A stretch of 64,000 nucleotides of DNA, taken from positions 186,001 through 250,000 of the forward strand of contig BSBM01000152.1 in assembly GCA_027924585.1 (NCBI GenBank), read 5' to 3'. The notes below the pieces were generated by a model. That model saw only the letters and a list, made by a program, of their open reading frames with translations, was not told the DNA's origin and searched no databases. This document shows positions 11,231-22,830 of the stretch, one piece after another. Position 1 is the first letter of the stretch; each line of letters opens with the position of its first letter. This stretch comes from Larix kaempferi (lineage: Eukaryota > Streptophyta > Pinopsida > Pinales > Pinaceae). The position numbers and the translations under genes are program-made.

Positions 11231-14200
11231 ATGTAGTTTGAAAAGAATGGTAAAGGAACAAGTGAAGATTTTGTGCTATTAAAATCATAATTAGAAGAAG
11301 CAAAGAAAATAGAAGACACTCTAAAGCAACAATTAGCAGAGAAAAATTTGAGATGTGAAGCTCTGGAAGAAGAAGTAGTAAAAGCTAGAAAAGATTTGGA
11401 GAAATTTCAAGCTTTGTACCACCAAAATTTGTCAAGTATCAAAGCCTCAGAAGAATTGAATAACATCCTGAGTAAACAAAGATCTCCATTGATAAAGACT
11501 GGCCTAGGTTATGAAAGTGGGTCAAGTAGCAGACAGTCAGATGATGACCATACCTTGATAACCAAAACTAATAAATATAAGTTGAGATCTGATCAGGAGC
11601 ATAGCCAACAAGAGACAAAGCAATCAAGCCCTAGAAGAAGACCAATATCTAGGTACCAAATTTTTTTCTATGGTTATTGCTATTATTGTTCTAACTTTGG
11701 TCATAAAATTACAAATTGTGGAATTAAATTTAGAAGTATGCAACTACGGAAATCAAAGAGTAAGCTACTACAAAACAGAGCTGGACAGTCAATAAGGAAA
11801 CAAGGATATCACTCAATTTAGTCCACAACTAAAAGAAGAATTGGTTATCAACATATCAACTCTTTTGATCTATTAAATAATGATCCAGAATGCTTTGTCT
11901 GCCATAATTTTGGACACAAAGCTTAAGACTATCATTTAAGGAAGTACAAAACAAATCCGAGAATAAATTATACTTTTAAAAAGGATAAGGTTTGGAAAAA
12001 GAAAGAAGGTGACAAATGTGGATTAGTACTTTTTGCTCAAAGGCAAAAGGATCTCTGGTATATTGACAGTGGTTGTTCTAAACACATGACGGGTGATAAA
12101 AATAAATTTATGTCTCTATATGAAAGTAAATAAGGAAATGTGACCTTTGGAAATGATTCTCTAGGAAAAATCGAAGGAGAAGGGATGGTAGTAAGCTTGA
12201 ATAATGGCTGAGGAAAAGCTCAAGACATGTTGTTTGTACATGATTTAAAACATAACCTCCTTAGTGTCAGTCAGGTGTGCGACAGAGGGTGTGAAGTATT
12301 TTTTAATTCAAAAGGTTGCAAGATAAAATCTGTACCCTCGGGACAATTGATTGCAAAAGGCATAAGGACAGAAAAATAATGTTTATGTTTTGAATGAAGA
12401 AAAGGAAGAATGTCATCTAAGCAAGTATGATGAGAGTTGGTTGTGGCATAAGAGACTTGGACATTTGAATTTTGATCATATAATCAAACTTAGTAACAAT
12501 AGGGAAGTAAAGGATCTTCCAAATATATCAAATCCATATGATTCAGTGTGTAGGTCATGTCAAATGGGAAAGTTGACCCGCACTCAGTTTGAATCAAAAG
12601 GTTTTACATCAACAAATAAGCCACTTCAGTTAGTACATATGGATTTATGTGGACCATCCAGGAAGGAAGGTACAGGAAAAGAAAACTATTTCATGTTGGT
12701 TATTGATGATTATTCTAGACTCACGTGGGTTGCTTTTCTGGGAGAAAAATCTGAAGCATTTGAAAGATTCAAAGTGTTGAAGGCTCTGACTGAGAATCAA
12801 ACAGGAAAAAGATTGAAGGTAGTAAGGTCTGAGAGAGGAGGAGAATTTAGTTCAGGATATTTTAAAGAATTTTGTGATGAACATGGGATCAAAAGGGAAT
12901 ATACTATACCAGGGACTCCATAGCAAAATGGAGTGGTGGAAAGACAGAATAGATCAGTTCAGCAAATGGCAAGATCAATGATGAATGAAAAAAACATTTC
13001 TCAGATTTATTGGGTAGAAGCAATTCATACAGTTGTCCATATTCTTAACAAAGCGCATCTAAGACCAAACAGTGATAAGACTCCTTATGAACTTTGGTTT
13101 GGGAGACCTGCTACTATTAAGCATTTCAAAATCTTTGGAAGTAAATCTTGGCAAATATGATGATCGAGCTGATGAAGGTATCTTTTTGGGATATGCAACA
13201 AACAACAAAGGATATAGATGCTATAATAAAAGATTGCATAAATTAGTTGATTGTATTGACATTAAAATTGATGAAGAAATCTCAGTTAAAAATGATCAGA
13301 TAAGCAATAGTGAACTAGATGCAAAGAATACAATTGAAATTGAAGATGAAGAGGTCCAAGAATCATAAAGAGAAGACTGTGAGTCAGATGATGGAGATGC
13401 AAATATTCAGGCAGTTTCAAATCAACAGACAGAAACAAAATCACCTTCTAGAATTGTTAAAAAGAATCATCCTAAAAGTAAGATAATTGGTGACAAGAAT
13501 AAAGGAGTTCAGACAAGAAGAAAATTGATTGAAGCTTCATAGCAATCAGAGATTGCTTTTCTATCTATCGTTGAACCCAAGAACTTTGATGAAGCTAGTA
13601 AAGATGAAGATTGGATTAAAGCCATGAATGAAGAGCTTGATCAAATTGAGAAGAATAATACTTGGGAACTTGTTCCTAGACCTACAGATAAGAATGTAAT
13701 AGGCTCTAAATGGGTGTTTTAAAACAAGATGAATGAACAAGGACAGGTTGTGAGGAATAAAGCCAGATTGGTCTGTAAAGGGTATCCACAAATTGAGGGT
13801 CAGGATTTTGATGAAACCTTTACACCAGTGGCAATATTAGAAGCCATTAGAATGTTTCTTCTATATGCTAGCCACAAAAACTTCAAAGTGTATCAGATGG
13901 ATGTTAAATCAACATTTCTTAATGGAAATCTGGAAGAAGAAGTCTATATGGAGCAACCTGAAGGATTTCAACTGATAGAAAATCCTGACTATGTTTGCAA
14001 ACTAAAGAAGGCACTATATGGATTGAAACAAGCACCAAGAGCCTGGTATTATAGATTGGATAAGTATCTACTGGACAAAGGTTTCAAGAAAGGTACTGTT
14101 GACATTAATTTGTACATCAAGGTTGAAGGTGTTGATTTATTAATTGTTTTGGTCTATGTGGATGACACTAATTTTGGATGTACTAATGATTCTTCTATTC

Positions 14201-15103
14201 AGTAGTTTGCTAATGCCATGCAATCTGAGTTTGAGATGTCAATGATAGGAGAGTTGCCATTCTTTCTTGGTCTTCAAATCAATAAGAGTTCTGAAGGTTT
14301 ATTTCTCTCCCAAGAGAAGTACTTGAACGAGATGTTGAAGAGATTTGATATGGAAGATTCTTCACCTGTTAGCACACCCATGGTTGTTGGATGCAAACTC
14401 AGCAAGGATGATGTATCACCAGATTTTGATCAAAGAACATATCGTTCAATGGTAGGTAGCCTGTTGTACATCACAACATCTCATCCTAACATAATGCAAG
14501 CTGTTGGTATGGTAGGTAGATTTCAGTCTGCTCCTAAGCAAAGCCATTTAGTAGCTATTAAGAGGATATTCAAATATTTGAAAGGCACAATGAGTTATGG
14601 TCTCTGGTATCCTAGAAATCAGAACTTCCAGTTAACAGCATATTCGGATGCTGACTAGGAAAACTGTTTGGATGAAAGAAAGAGCACAAGTGGAGGTGCA
14701 TTCTTCTTAGGTGATTCACTAGTAGCATGGCTAAGTAAGAAGCAAGGATCTATAGCTTTGTCCACCACAGAAGTTGAATACATTACTACGGCCACATGTG
14801 TACACAGGTTCTATGGATGATTCAAACTCTTGCAGATCTAAAAATAACATACGTTGAATCTATTCCTCTTCATTGTGATAACACAAGTGCCATTTGTGTC
14901 TCCAAGGACCCTTTTCTTCATTCCAAGACCAAACATATTCCAATCAAGTATCATTTTTAGGAGAGCAGGTTACAAACATAATTGTCCAATTACATTTCAT
15001 TCCTTCTAAAGAGCAGATTGATGATATCTTTACTAAATGCTTATCCAAAATCCAGTTGCAATATCTATGCCAGAAGTTAGGTGTCATATCTTGTTCCAAC
15101 TAA
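11231..15103 (+). pseudogene. Copia G pol: protease, integrase, RT, RNase H (degraded)
   Basis: A coiled-coil-like extension (11348-11600) and two more knuckle-like motifs (CYYCSNFGHKITNC near 11680; a second near 11890 whose last Cys is Tyr) precede the protease site YIDSGCSKHMTG (about 12060). The GAG-pre-integrase zinc site is WHKRLGHL...CRSCQMGK (12440-12570). In the integrase core the first Asp is present (HMDLCGP), the second is changed (RSERGGEF; normally RSD) and the Glu remains (VVERQN). A TAG replaces one codon just before that Glu. RT (13590-14300) retains the catalytic YVDD (about 14155). RNase H follows to about 15100, with a frame change near 14810. At least three frame changes and six stops show that it is inactive. 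Confidence 0.9.
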
Positions 15104-15117
15104 CTTGTGCACTTTGG

Positions 15118-15331
15118 TAGGGGGAGTTTGTGCTTATTGCATATTTGATGTAATTCTGAGATGGTTCCAGAACGTTTTCTTTGTTGGTTTCTGAGTTCAT
15201 CTTGATAGGGGGGGATGTATTGTCATGTTTTCTTTGACATTGATGTCAAAGGGGGAGAATTTCAGGTAGTTGCAGATGACAAGTAGTCGATGATTACACT
15301 TTAGGTTTCCATCAATGCCAAAGGGGGAGAT
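15118..15331 (+). other. Cluster of four polypurine-tract-like sites before the 3' LTR
   Basis: tagggggag (15118-15126), ataggggggg (15205 on), caaagggggagaa (15247 on) and ccaaagggggaga (15318-15330) occur in 214 bases. The last abuts the 3' LTR and is the presumed plus-strand primer. The last two are preceded by similar words (attgatgt and catcaatgc), suggesting duplication. Repeated polypurine tracts are known from Sireviruses. Confidence 0.75.
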
Positions 15332-16057
15332 TGTTGGCACTATGATTCAGTTGTCATTGATGGTTGGAAAGCAGACAAGGCTGGTGACTCAGACAGCTGC
15401 GAGCTGCGAGATGCGAAGCTGCGAGATGCGAGCTGCGTGATGCGAGCTGCGAGATGCAAGCTACGAGATGCGAAGCTGCGAGTTGCGAGACGCGAGCTGA
15501 GATTGAAATACAAGAAAAGAATGTTGTTAGACAAACTATGACTCAGGAAACTGCAAGCTATGAGCTACGAGATGCAAGCTGAGATTGAAATACAAGAAAA
15601 GAATGTTATTAGACAAAATGTGACTCAGACAGCTACGAGCTACGAGCTGCGACTCAGACACCTGCGAGCTGCGACTCAGACAAACTGCGAGCTGCAACTT
15701 AGACAGGCTGCGACTCATAAATTATTTATTTATTTTTTAATTAGTCATTTATAGCGTGTAGGTTCTGGAAGTTAAAGAGACAAATTCAGTTTTAGAATTG
15801 GAATGTCTAGAAGTTAAAGAGACCGAGGCATATAATTTCAGCATCTATAAAAACCAATCGAGACGAACAAAATGTGTGAGGATAGAGAAGATGAAGAGGA
15901 GTGGTTGCTAGTTGAAGAAGATGAAGCTATGATTCAAAGAAAGTAGTTCAAAAGAAAAATGTGTAGCTCGATTTAATGAAGAATAGAATACCCAAAAACT
16001 CAAGCTGTAGCAGCACAAAACAAAATGAAAAATATATGTACTGATATATCTGAACCA
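15332..16057 (+). repeat. 3' LTR of copia G, truncated (about 726 of 1,200 bp)
   Basis: It matches 8923-9668 including minisatellite, spacer, TATA region and the atatatctgaacca segment. Similarity stops abruptly at about 16057 and AT-rich unrelated DNA follows, so the last 40% and the target duplication are missing. Confidence 0.85.
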
Positions 16058-17099
16058 AACTAAGTATGTTTTATTGTCTAATATTGAAAAGTATGTAACA
16101 ATAATGTAATAATACATCATTATATGAATTAAATAATAATTATTGACAATTATTTATAACATTATAAAAATCAAATCATATATAATTATATAATGTAATG
16201 TATAACATTAAAATCAACATTATATTTTTTTTAAGATTAAAAAAGTAATAATACTCTTTATATTAGTTAAATAATAATCATTCACAATTATTTATAAAAC
16301 CATAAATTAAATTAGATAGGAAAAAAAAAACATATTTTATAAAATTATACTACCTTAAATCCATATTAATTAAGAATAAAATCTTCTAAATATAAAGAAA
16401 TTTACATTTTAATTTTATTTAAACATATTTTATAAAATTATACTACCTTAAATCTATATTAATTAAGAATAAAATCTTTTAAATATAAAAAAAATTTACA
16501 TTTTAATTTTATTTTCTATTCTTATGTTTCTTAATTACTACTTATTCTTACAATAGATCTCAACTCAATAATAAAATTATATTCACTTTCGTGGAACTTC
16601 ATATTTAAAACAATTTGATCTCTTCTCTAAAACCCAATTCTCACTACTTTCCTTATAAATGCAAAGATAATATAGCTTTAATATAGATAACATTACAGCC
16701 AAAGAACTATGCTGAACCAATTTTAAAAGCATTTGTATATCTTCCGACCAATTTGATTGCCATTTTCTCACCTATTTCAAAGACACTAGAACCAAAACCA
16801 TGAAGCCAAAACAAAATGCCAAGATTAAACCCATTCTATTAATTGGATTTTTTTATAACATCGGACTACACTTTGTTTCGTTTTAGATGTGTTTTACATC
16901 TGAGTACACTTTGTTTCTTTTAAAACAAATATATATATCGTATTAAACCCTAAGCTAGACGATGCCATTACTTATTATCTTCATGGACTCGTTTAAATAA
17001 TTTCTCCCGAGTCCTTCCCCAACTAAGGACTGTTAGCAGTATTATCCATATATGCCTATATCAGAATCGGGCAGTGGACAACCTAATAGTATGAAAAGT
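16058..17099. other. AT-rich stretch without gene
   Basis: Nothing coding is visible; apart from one 93-bp tandem duplication it is simple AT-rich DNA. It should have continued the gypsy element that copia G entered, but does not, so a deletion or rearrangement lies at about 16057. Confidence 0.5.
16328..16513. repeat. 93-bp tandem duplication
   Basis: The segment beginning aaacatattttataaaat at 16328 is repeated at 16421 with a few substitutions (for example ccatatt/ctatatt) and a small A-run difference. Confidence 0.85.
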
Positions 17100-18057
17100 T
17101 GGGTTTAATAAACCTTAAACAGGTCTCTTCCACTTCCAACCTATTGAATATCTGATAAACCTGTAAAATGGATTCTCATGTTGAATAAAGCAATAAGTTT
17201 CATTGAATAGCAATTTTTTAGAAGAGAACTGCAGTGGGAAGAGAATGAGGCTGATCCCGTAGCGTCTGGCAAAAAAGATGAGATAAAGAAACAAGTCAAA
17301 ACAAGCACTTGCGGTTTCCAAAGCTTGTACCTCACATTTCTTAATCTGCTCTATGTATCAGATGTATCAGCTGTAATCTGCCTTTGAGCCTTAAATGTTA
17401 CATCTAATCCTTGCAGTCGCTAGAAAAGCATCGCAATAGCTATACTCTATCAACAGATCATAACAAATTTAAAAAGATTTAACCCTTTTTAGGATGGTAA
17501 TTGCACGTTCAATGTGATCAAATTTAACCCAAAATTTTGGGCGAAACAGCGGACCTCTAGACATACGATCTATTTCACAAAAAGCAAATACTAGAAAATA
17601 AATACCTTGAAGAATAGATGAATGAGATTTAAAGTTGCGGAATAAAGCAACATACTTCTTGTGGCTTGCAAACTCGTAACTCCTGCCGCTTTTTGAGAGA
17701 ATGATAAGGGCCTGGGCAACTTCAGCATCACGTAGAACAGAAAGCTCGAGTGCGTTTTTTTAGCGACTTTAGAATTACGGAGAAGAGAAAGCTCGAGTCT
17801 CTTTTTTAAGCGACTTCAGCATCACGGAGAACAGAAAGCTCGAGTGTGTTTCGAGAAAGTAGCATGGCAGTGACTACAGTTTTGAATGAGTTTAGGCTCC
17901 ACTTTCTTCTGAGTGCTATGGTGAGTTCAGTTTTAGCATTTTGTAAATGACGTACTTGGCTTATATTTCGATGGCTCAATCGGGCGATTTGAGTGCTCAA
18001 TTCACATTCTTGATGGCACTTGTTTGTAGGTTCTTTGAATGTAAGCAAGCGGCGCAT
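17100..18057 (-). pseudogene. Possible host-gene remnant, two exon-like pieces
   Basis: On the minus strand an ATG at 18057 opens 83 codons (MRRLLTFKEPTNK...). After a stop, related sense continues as DAEVAQALIILSKSGRSYE and KKYVALFRNFKSHSS down to about 17605, where a donor-like GGTATT follows. A second exon-like piece follows an acceptor-like gagcag at about 17344 (EVQALETASACFDLFLYLIF). CpG words are commoner here and in the 240 bases upstream than in neighbouring DNA, as in genic rather than methylated repeat DNA. A coding segment is triplicated, with stops in the extra copies. I do not recognise the protein; it may equally be a random ORF. Confidence 0.3.
17717..17857 (-). repeat. 47-bp segment present three times in tandem
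   Basis: Copies start at about 17717, 17764 and 17811. Each holds the sense of LELSVLRDAEVA (minus strand) or a mutated form and the word gaaagctcgagt (plus strand). The outer copies are closer to each other than to the middle copy. Confidence 0.85.
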
Positions 18058-18300
18058 TTTAAAACCTAGATTACAATCTGGCTGTCCGTATTATTCGTAG
18101 CCAAAAACGACGTTCACCGAAGAGCCATGTCGTACAAACTTAGAATCGTAAACGCGTGAGATAAACTCTATCTAAAACGCCCCGCTTAATCCTGCAATTG
18201 TAAACCCCATGAACTGCCTGCAACTCTGCAAAAGTAAATGCTTCGTTGTAAGAGCGTGGGATGGTGGGACCTGCGAATCCAGGTTGATGTTGGATTATGG
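18058..18300 (-). promoter_or_regulatory. CpG-retaining region upstream of the possible gene remnant
   Basis: This stretch has a local excess of CG dinucleotides (cgtaaacgcgtg, aaaacgccccgc, aaaacgacgttcaccg). In a window where CG is mostly depleted this may mark an unmethylated promoter of the minus-strand ORF at 18057. No clear TATA box is seen. Confidence 0.2.
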
Positions 18301-18337
18301 TACATATGGCATTTTACGTTAACAAAGTCCTTTATTC

Positions 18338-18408
18338 TGTCTTCAACGATTCATTGATTTGACTTTATGGCCCGTTAAATTAGGAAAACCTTATCCACTC
18401 TTTATAAA
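18338..18408. repeat. 71-bp direct repeat, left copy (partner 20769-20839)
   Basis: It begins tgtcttcaacgattcattga and ends in ctctttataaa. The copy at 20769-20839 has the same length and matches except for about eight substitutions. The pair encloses about 2.4 kb. Confidence 0.85.
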
Positions 18409-18925
18409 TCCACTTTGTTCTTGGGATGGAATTTGATGGGCATATGCCCGTCATGAGGCATCTTACCCATCAAAATATGGTTAAATATTTTAACAACCTT
18501 TATCAAAAAATGCAAACAATTTGCTACGAAGTATTTTTTTATAGTTAATTATTTTTCCAAACCGTTATTAATTGTTATTAATAAGCTTGTTAAGATATGT
18601 GTATGACTATATATATTTCCTGCATTAGATGACATGTTATTATATATGTAATAATGGAGATTGAAACTTTCCCACTTGATTGAAGAGTAGGTGGGTGAGT
18701 TTGTCTTCAATGAGATGGATTTTCTTCCATTCCATTTGTTCATTCTTTCTTATATTGTCCACCCACCAAGCATCAATGACTTATTAGCTACCGAATTTAC
18801 TAAGCATCATAAATTTATCTTAGTATGGAATTTACCAAGCATCACCTATGGAATTTCATACATGTTTGCTTTTTTATTATGGGCCTAAGAACCTAGAAAG
18901 CTAGAAGCACCTACTGAAATTAGAT

Positions 18926-18991
18926 ACCCATTTCTATAGGCAATTTGAAAGTACTCTCACCCATTTCTATAGGCAATTTGAAAGTACTCTC
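18926..18991. repeat. 33-bp exact tandem duplication
   Basis: The unit acccatttctataggcaatt (plus 13 bases) occurs at 18926-18958 and 18959-18991 without change. Confidence 0.9.
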
Positions 18992-19879
18992 CTCTAGCTA
19001 TAGATGTGGAGCTACTAAATTTGGTAAGATGTTATTTTCATTTTTTTTAAAATTTTAAATAATCCAAAAGCTAATTTTAGTGAAACTAGTATGGGTTTTT
19101 TCTTAAACATGAATATATGTTTTTGTTATTTTGATATTGAGTTGGGTTAACACTTGTGACTAGACAAATGCATGGAAACATGGTATTTTTGTGGGAGGTT
19201 CCCAATCCCACTTTGTACACTTCCAATACTTCCAAGTTACAATTAATAGGTCTCGTTGCTAAAAGCTTTTCACTTATATAGTATCATTTTTTTAAATGAT
19301 TTATTTGATATATGTTAAAACTTAATAACATTTTATTATTCTTGTAGTCCTTGTAATTGGTTGAAACAATTACTTAAATTACTCATGGGTAAAAATAGCT
19401 TCTAAACAAGTTTGAAGTTGAAAGAAGTTTCTTCTTATCCATTTATAACCAAGGGAAAGTGAATGGCCCAAAGAAGAAAGCAAGAACCATGAACTGGTTG
19501 GTACAAATTTTGATCGTCCCCCACAAAAACACATTGAGAATTAAATTGAATCTCAGGGTTGTCAATTTGAATGGAAAAAATGTATCACATCACTAGCTCT
19601 ATATTAGCAAAATTTGTGCTCAAAAAATAGTTTTTACCACTCCACTTCCCTGAAAGATTTGTTGTGACTTGGTTTGTGCAAGTTCACGTGCAATAATAGT
19701 TGAGGAATCCAAAATAATCTATACCTTGGAAAAATAGCCTAATTAAACTTCTTTTGACAAATGAATGGGAGAACATCATACTACAAACTCAATTTTGATG
19801 TGTTTTTTAATGAATTGCCTCTAGAAATGGCATATTATATTTTACTTGCCTTTTAACTCAAGTCCTTTGGAATAAAATG

Positions 19880-20545
19880 TCACAATTTCAATTACAAGTC
19901 ATCGATGCAACATGTTAACCTTGAAAATTTTGGTATGTTGCATTACATGTGGCCTAACATTAACCTCTAGAAAGGATTTAGGTTCCACCTTTTGTTTGTT
20001 TCCTAACTTTATCTCTTAATTTACCTCATATGCATAATGCAAACACATGTTACTTTTGAGTTGTTTGTGTCACTGTTAGTGTGTTTTTTTGTTCCACCGT
20101 TCCACCCTTAATTTTCAAAGTACACGACCAATGGAAAACATGGGTAAATGGGTCTATTGTTATCTTGTAATTGGAAATTAAACTCAATAAAAACATATCT
20201 TTTAGTTGAAAATTAATATTTCACAATTTCAATTACACCATTGATGCAACATGTTAACGTTGCAAAATTTTATATGTTGCATTATATGTGGCCTGACATT
20301 AACCTCCACAAAGGATTCTAGGTTCCACACTTTGTTTGTTTCTTAAGGTTATCACTTAATATACTTTAAATGCATAATGTTGGCACATGTTACTTTTGAG
20401 TTGTCTATCTCACTCTCACTAGGTTGTTTTTTTCCACCCTGGATTTTCAAAGCACATGATCAATGAAAACATGGGTAAATAAGTCTATTATGATCTTTTA
20501 ATTGGAAATTAAAGCATATCTTTTAATTGAAAATTAGATTCTTTA
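19880..20545. repeat. About 341-bp tandem duplication, diverged
   Basis: Copy one starts tcacaatttcaattac at 19880 and copy two at 20221. Both share gatgcaacatgttaac, ttgcattaYatgtggcc, aggttccac and aaaacatgggtaaat in the same order. Substitutions and small gaps show that the duplication is old. Confidence 0.85.
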
Positions 20546-20768
20546 ATAAAAAGATTATTATTAATGGGTAGTTTTTTAATAAAACTCCATTGTTGAAGGT
20601 TTATTTTTTCACTAAAATGTTCTTTGATGGGCAATATAAGAATTGAAAGCATAAAAAAAAATAGTTAGAAGGGCATGAAATTCCAACCCTGCTTCTAGGT
20701 ACTGATCAGAATTTTTGAGAGGTGGATAATCAACTCCAACCTTTTAAAAATATTTTGGTGAAGAATTA

Positions 20769-20839
20769 TGTCTTCAACGATTGATTGAGTTGACTTTATG
20801 GTCCATTAAATTAGGAAAACCTTATCCACTCTTTACAAA
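20769..20839. repeat. 71-bp direct repeat, right copy
   Basis: It matches 18338-18408 (tgtcttcaacgattgattga ... ctctttacaaa). Confidence 0.85.
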
Positions 20840-20845
20840 CCATAG

Positions 20846-21365
20846 TAGAATAATTTGAGTACAAATATGAATACGGATACGAATATGATTCGATGCGGAA
20901 AACATATGTAATGAAAAAATTTAGTAAGAATAAAATTTAAGGAAGTAGACTCTTGCATATAATAATTTTAATCAAATATTGACAAACATACCATAAATTT
21001 ACATAGACATTTATATAATAAAATTGAACATTGATTTAAAAAACAAAAATATCAAATATCAACAATGTGGAATATGGTGATTGTGAGAGTCGGCAAAGTT
21101 ATTAATAATTATTTTAATATGATAGTATTAAATTGAATGATATTTTTGTTTTGTTGATGCGTTCTAAATGAAGAAAAAAATTTAATGGGATTGATACTCT
21201 TAAAAATAAGTTTGTTTAATTGGATTGATTTTCTACTAAATACTAAAGTTGTAATAAATGTTTATTGTTTTGGAAGGCTTGTTTTAATATATCTAGAACG
21301 ATCATTGTTTAATTGGATTGTTACTCTACAAAATACTAAAGCTTATTTAATGAGATTGATAGCAT
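20846..21365. repeat. AT-rich repeat units around the retroposon, left side
   Basis: Words such as attggattgattttctac, tactaaagttgtaa and gattgatactct recur at 21134-21360 and again right of the retroposon (22831-22985). They look like a diverged tandem repeat into which the retroposon inserted. The first 280 bases are plain AT-rich DNA. Confidence 0.6.
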
Positions 21366-22830
21366 TTTTTTTTGTAAATATGCACAGTATATTAATTAAT
21401 AAAAAGAAAGGAAAATACATAGGATGGCAACCTTTGAGGCGGTTTGGGATAATGGAACCACCCAATCTAGCAAAGATAACAAAACTATTACAGAGAGTTT
21501 TGAAGACCATACAAAAAAACTGCCTCTTATAGCGAGGCCCAGAAAAGAATGTCTGAGCATAGTGTGCATTGCGGATTATCAAATTATACAAAAAAAACTT
21601 GAAACAACTATAGCAAAAAAGCTGGAAAGAGCATAGAGAACCAGTCTTCCCAGTAGTCTTTCGAGGAGACATGAAGAGAGTTATTCAGGAGGGAATTCCT
21701 CCAAGATTGGGCACCCACCCTGAAATTCATCCTTATGCAGCTTGACAGGAAGAGGTTTAGACTTACGAGCAGCGAGGAGGTCAGGTTCTGCTTGGATGCA
21801 CAGTTTCTTGTTTGGAGGAGAGTTGATGGTGGACGAAACCGAGAACGGTGCACAAGGAGCCGCAGACGGAGCAGGAGCTGGAGCAACGTAGAACAGGGAT
21901 GGAGGAGATGCAGGCCCTTCCAAGGGTGCACCACTAACAATATGGACGCTAGAGACGCTACTTCCAAAAGCCTGGGTAGCTGAGGCACCACTACTTCCTC
22001 TGTCGACCATAGCCGGACCGCGACCTCCGAGAGAGAGCTGGTTCCAGAAGAAGGTGGCATCCAAATTTTCCAAGAATTCATCCATCTCTATGAGTTTGGC
22101 TCTGGTGGCCAGCACCACATTTCTCGTTGAGCCCCAATTGTTAAGCATGTCATCCATGAGCTTTCCCAGCATGTTTTTCATAATCCAATAATGGTTGATG
22201 TTTCCGCCATTGTTTCCTGAGGCCAGCTGGTCTGCAACAAGATGCCCTTCCAACTCATCTATCATATTGCAGACCGTGAAGGAGACGCCAGTATCATAAC
22301 CATCACCAGTAGTAGGGGGGCACTGGTTTTTGCCTCGGCTCCCACTTCCTCGACGAGGAGTTCCACGCGACCTGGTCATGGCGGACGGCACATAGTGAAG
22401 CCACACCCAAATCCATAGATGAGAATGAGGATTCTTAGAGCAAAACCAACGCCAAGGAGGAATGAAGAGAATGCAGTCATAGTTGTTTGCAGGCTTGTTT
22501 AAGGGACGATAACCCCAGTACGCATAAGCCATATTAATGTGGAGAGAGCTAAATTGATTGTGCAAACAGCTGACTTAAATGTGTAGAGGGTCGGCTTGAA
22601 TGAGGAGAGGGCCGACATGAGGGAAGAATGTACCAGGATCGCATCCAACCATCAGGTGAGGGGACGTCCAGGTGAAGCTTCATGAAGGAGCCATTAATCA
22701 GTAGGTGGGAGAGGCAAGCCAGCCGTTGAGTGCATGGAGTGCGTGGTGCCACGTCTCGGCCTCTCGTGCCAAGGAACCTCTAGCACATGCCCCCCTCGTG
22801 TCTTGGTAGCGCCCACATCTAGGGTAATCG
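21366..22830 (-). mobile_element. Retroposon with A-tail and 12-bp target duplication
   Basis: On the minus strand the unit runs from a GC-rich 5' end near 22830 to a run of eight or nine A's (plus-strand T-run 21365-21373). gattgatagcat (21354-21365) on the left and gattgatatcat (22831-22842) on the right match at 11 of 12 bases, as expected of a target duplication. The surrounding AT-rich repeat contains similar words, so chance similarity is not excluded. The unit is markedly richer in G and C than its surroundings and holds a 283-codon ORF but no RT. It may be a processed gene copy or a non-autonomous LINE-like element. Confidence 0.6.
21681..22532 (-). CDS. 283-codon ORF in the retroposon, unknown function
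   Basis: The first ATG of the open frame is at 22530-22532; an internal ATG near 22379 (MTRSRGTPRRGSGSRGK) is an alternative start that would give a basic N-terminus. The first 40 residues are rich in Trp and Tyr. The central part (about residues 75-150, DELEGHLVADQLASGN ... MDDMLNNWGSTRNVVLATRAKLIEMDEFLENLD) looks helical. The rest is low-complexity Ser/Ala/Pro/Gly-rich, ending in a Lys-rich tail. No domain is recognised and no catalytic motif is visible. An uninterrupted frame in an otherwise decayed window suggests either a fairly recent insertion or past selection. It could be ORF1 of a non-LTR element or a retroposed host gene. Confidence 0.45.
   Translation of the reverse strand: MAYAYWGYRPLNKPANNYDCILFIPPWRWFCSKNPHSHLWIWVWLHYVPSAMTRSRGTPRRGSGSRGKNQCPPTTGDGYDTGVSFTVCNMIDELEGHLVADQLASGNNGGNINHYWIMKNMLGKLMDDMLNNWGSTRNVVLATRAKLIEMDEFLENLDATFFWNQLSLGGRGPAMVDRGSSGASATQAFGSSVSSVHIVSGAPLEGPASPPSLFYVAPAPAPSAAPCAPFSVSSTINSPPNKKLCIQAEPDLLAARKSKPLPVKLHKDEFQGGCPILEEFPPE

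Larger units (their letters stand above)
8923..16057 (+). mobile_element. Ty1/copia element G, Sirevirus-like, 3' LTR truncated
   Basis: The element has a 1,200-bp 5' LTR (TGTTGG...ACTTCA), a primer-binding site, gag, zinc knuckles, protease, integrase, RT and RNase H in copia order, a set of polypurine tracts, and a 3' LTR that matches for only about 726 bp. It inserted into the protease of the gypsy gene after SPELNHSPT; the base run left of it is CCCAC, and the right target copy is lost with the 3' LTR end. Long gag, several polypurine tracts and LTR-borne repeats fit the Sirevirus lineage; that assignment is inference from family knowledge. Confidence 0.9.
18301..20845. other. AT-rich interval with local duplications, no gene
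   Basis: No coding sense is seen; a 66-codon frame at 18691-18888 has no recognisable feature. The interval is bounded by two 71-bp direct repeats and holds two tandem duplications. Confidence 0.5.

Noticed and set aside
22549-22752. Upstream minus-strand ORF in the retroposon
   Set aside because: Short, overlaps the likely 5' untranslated region, no motif; the longer downstream ORF is preferred.
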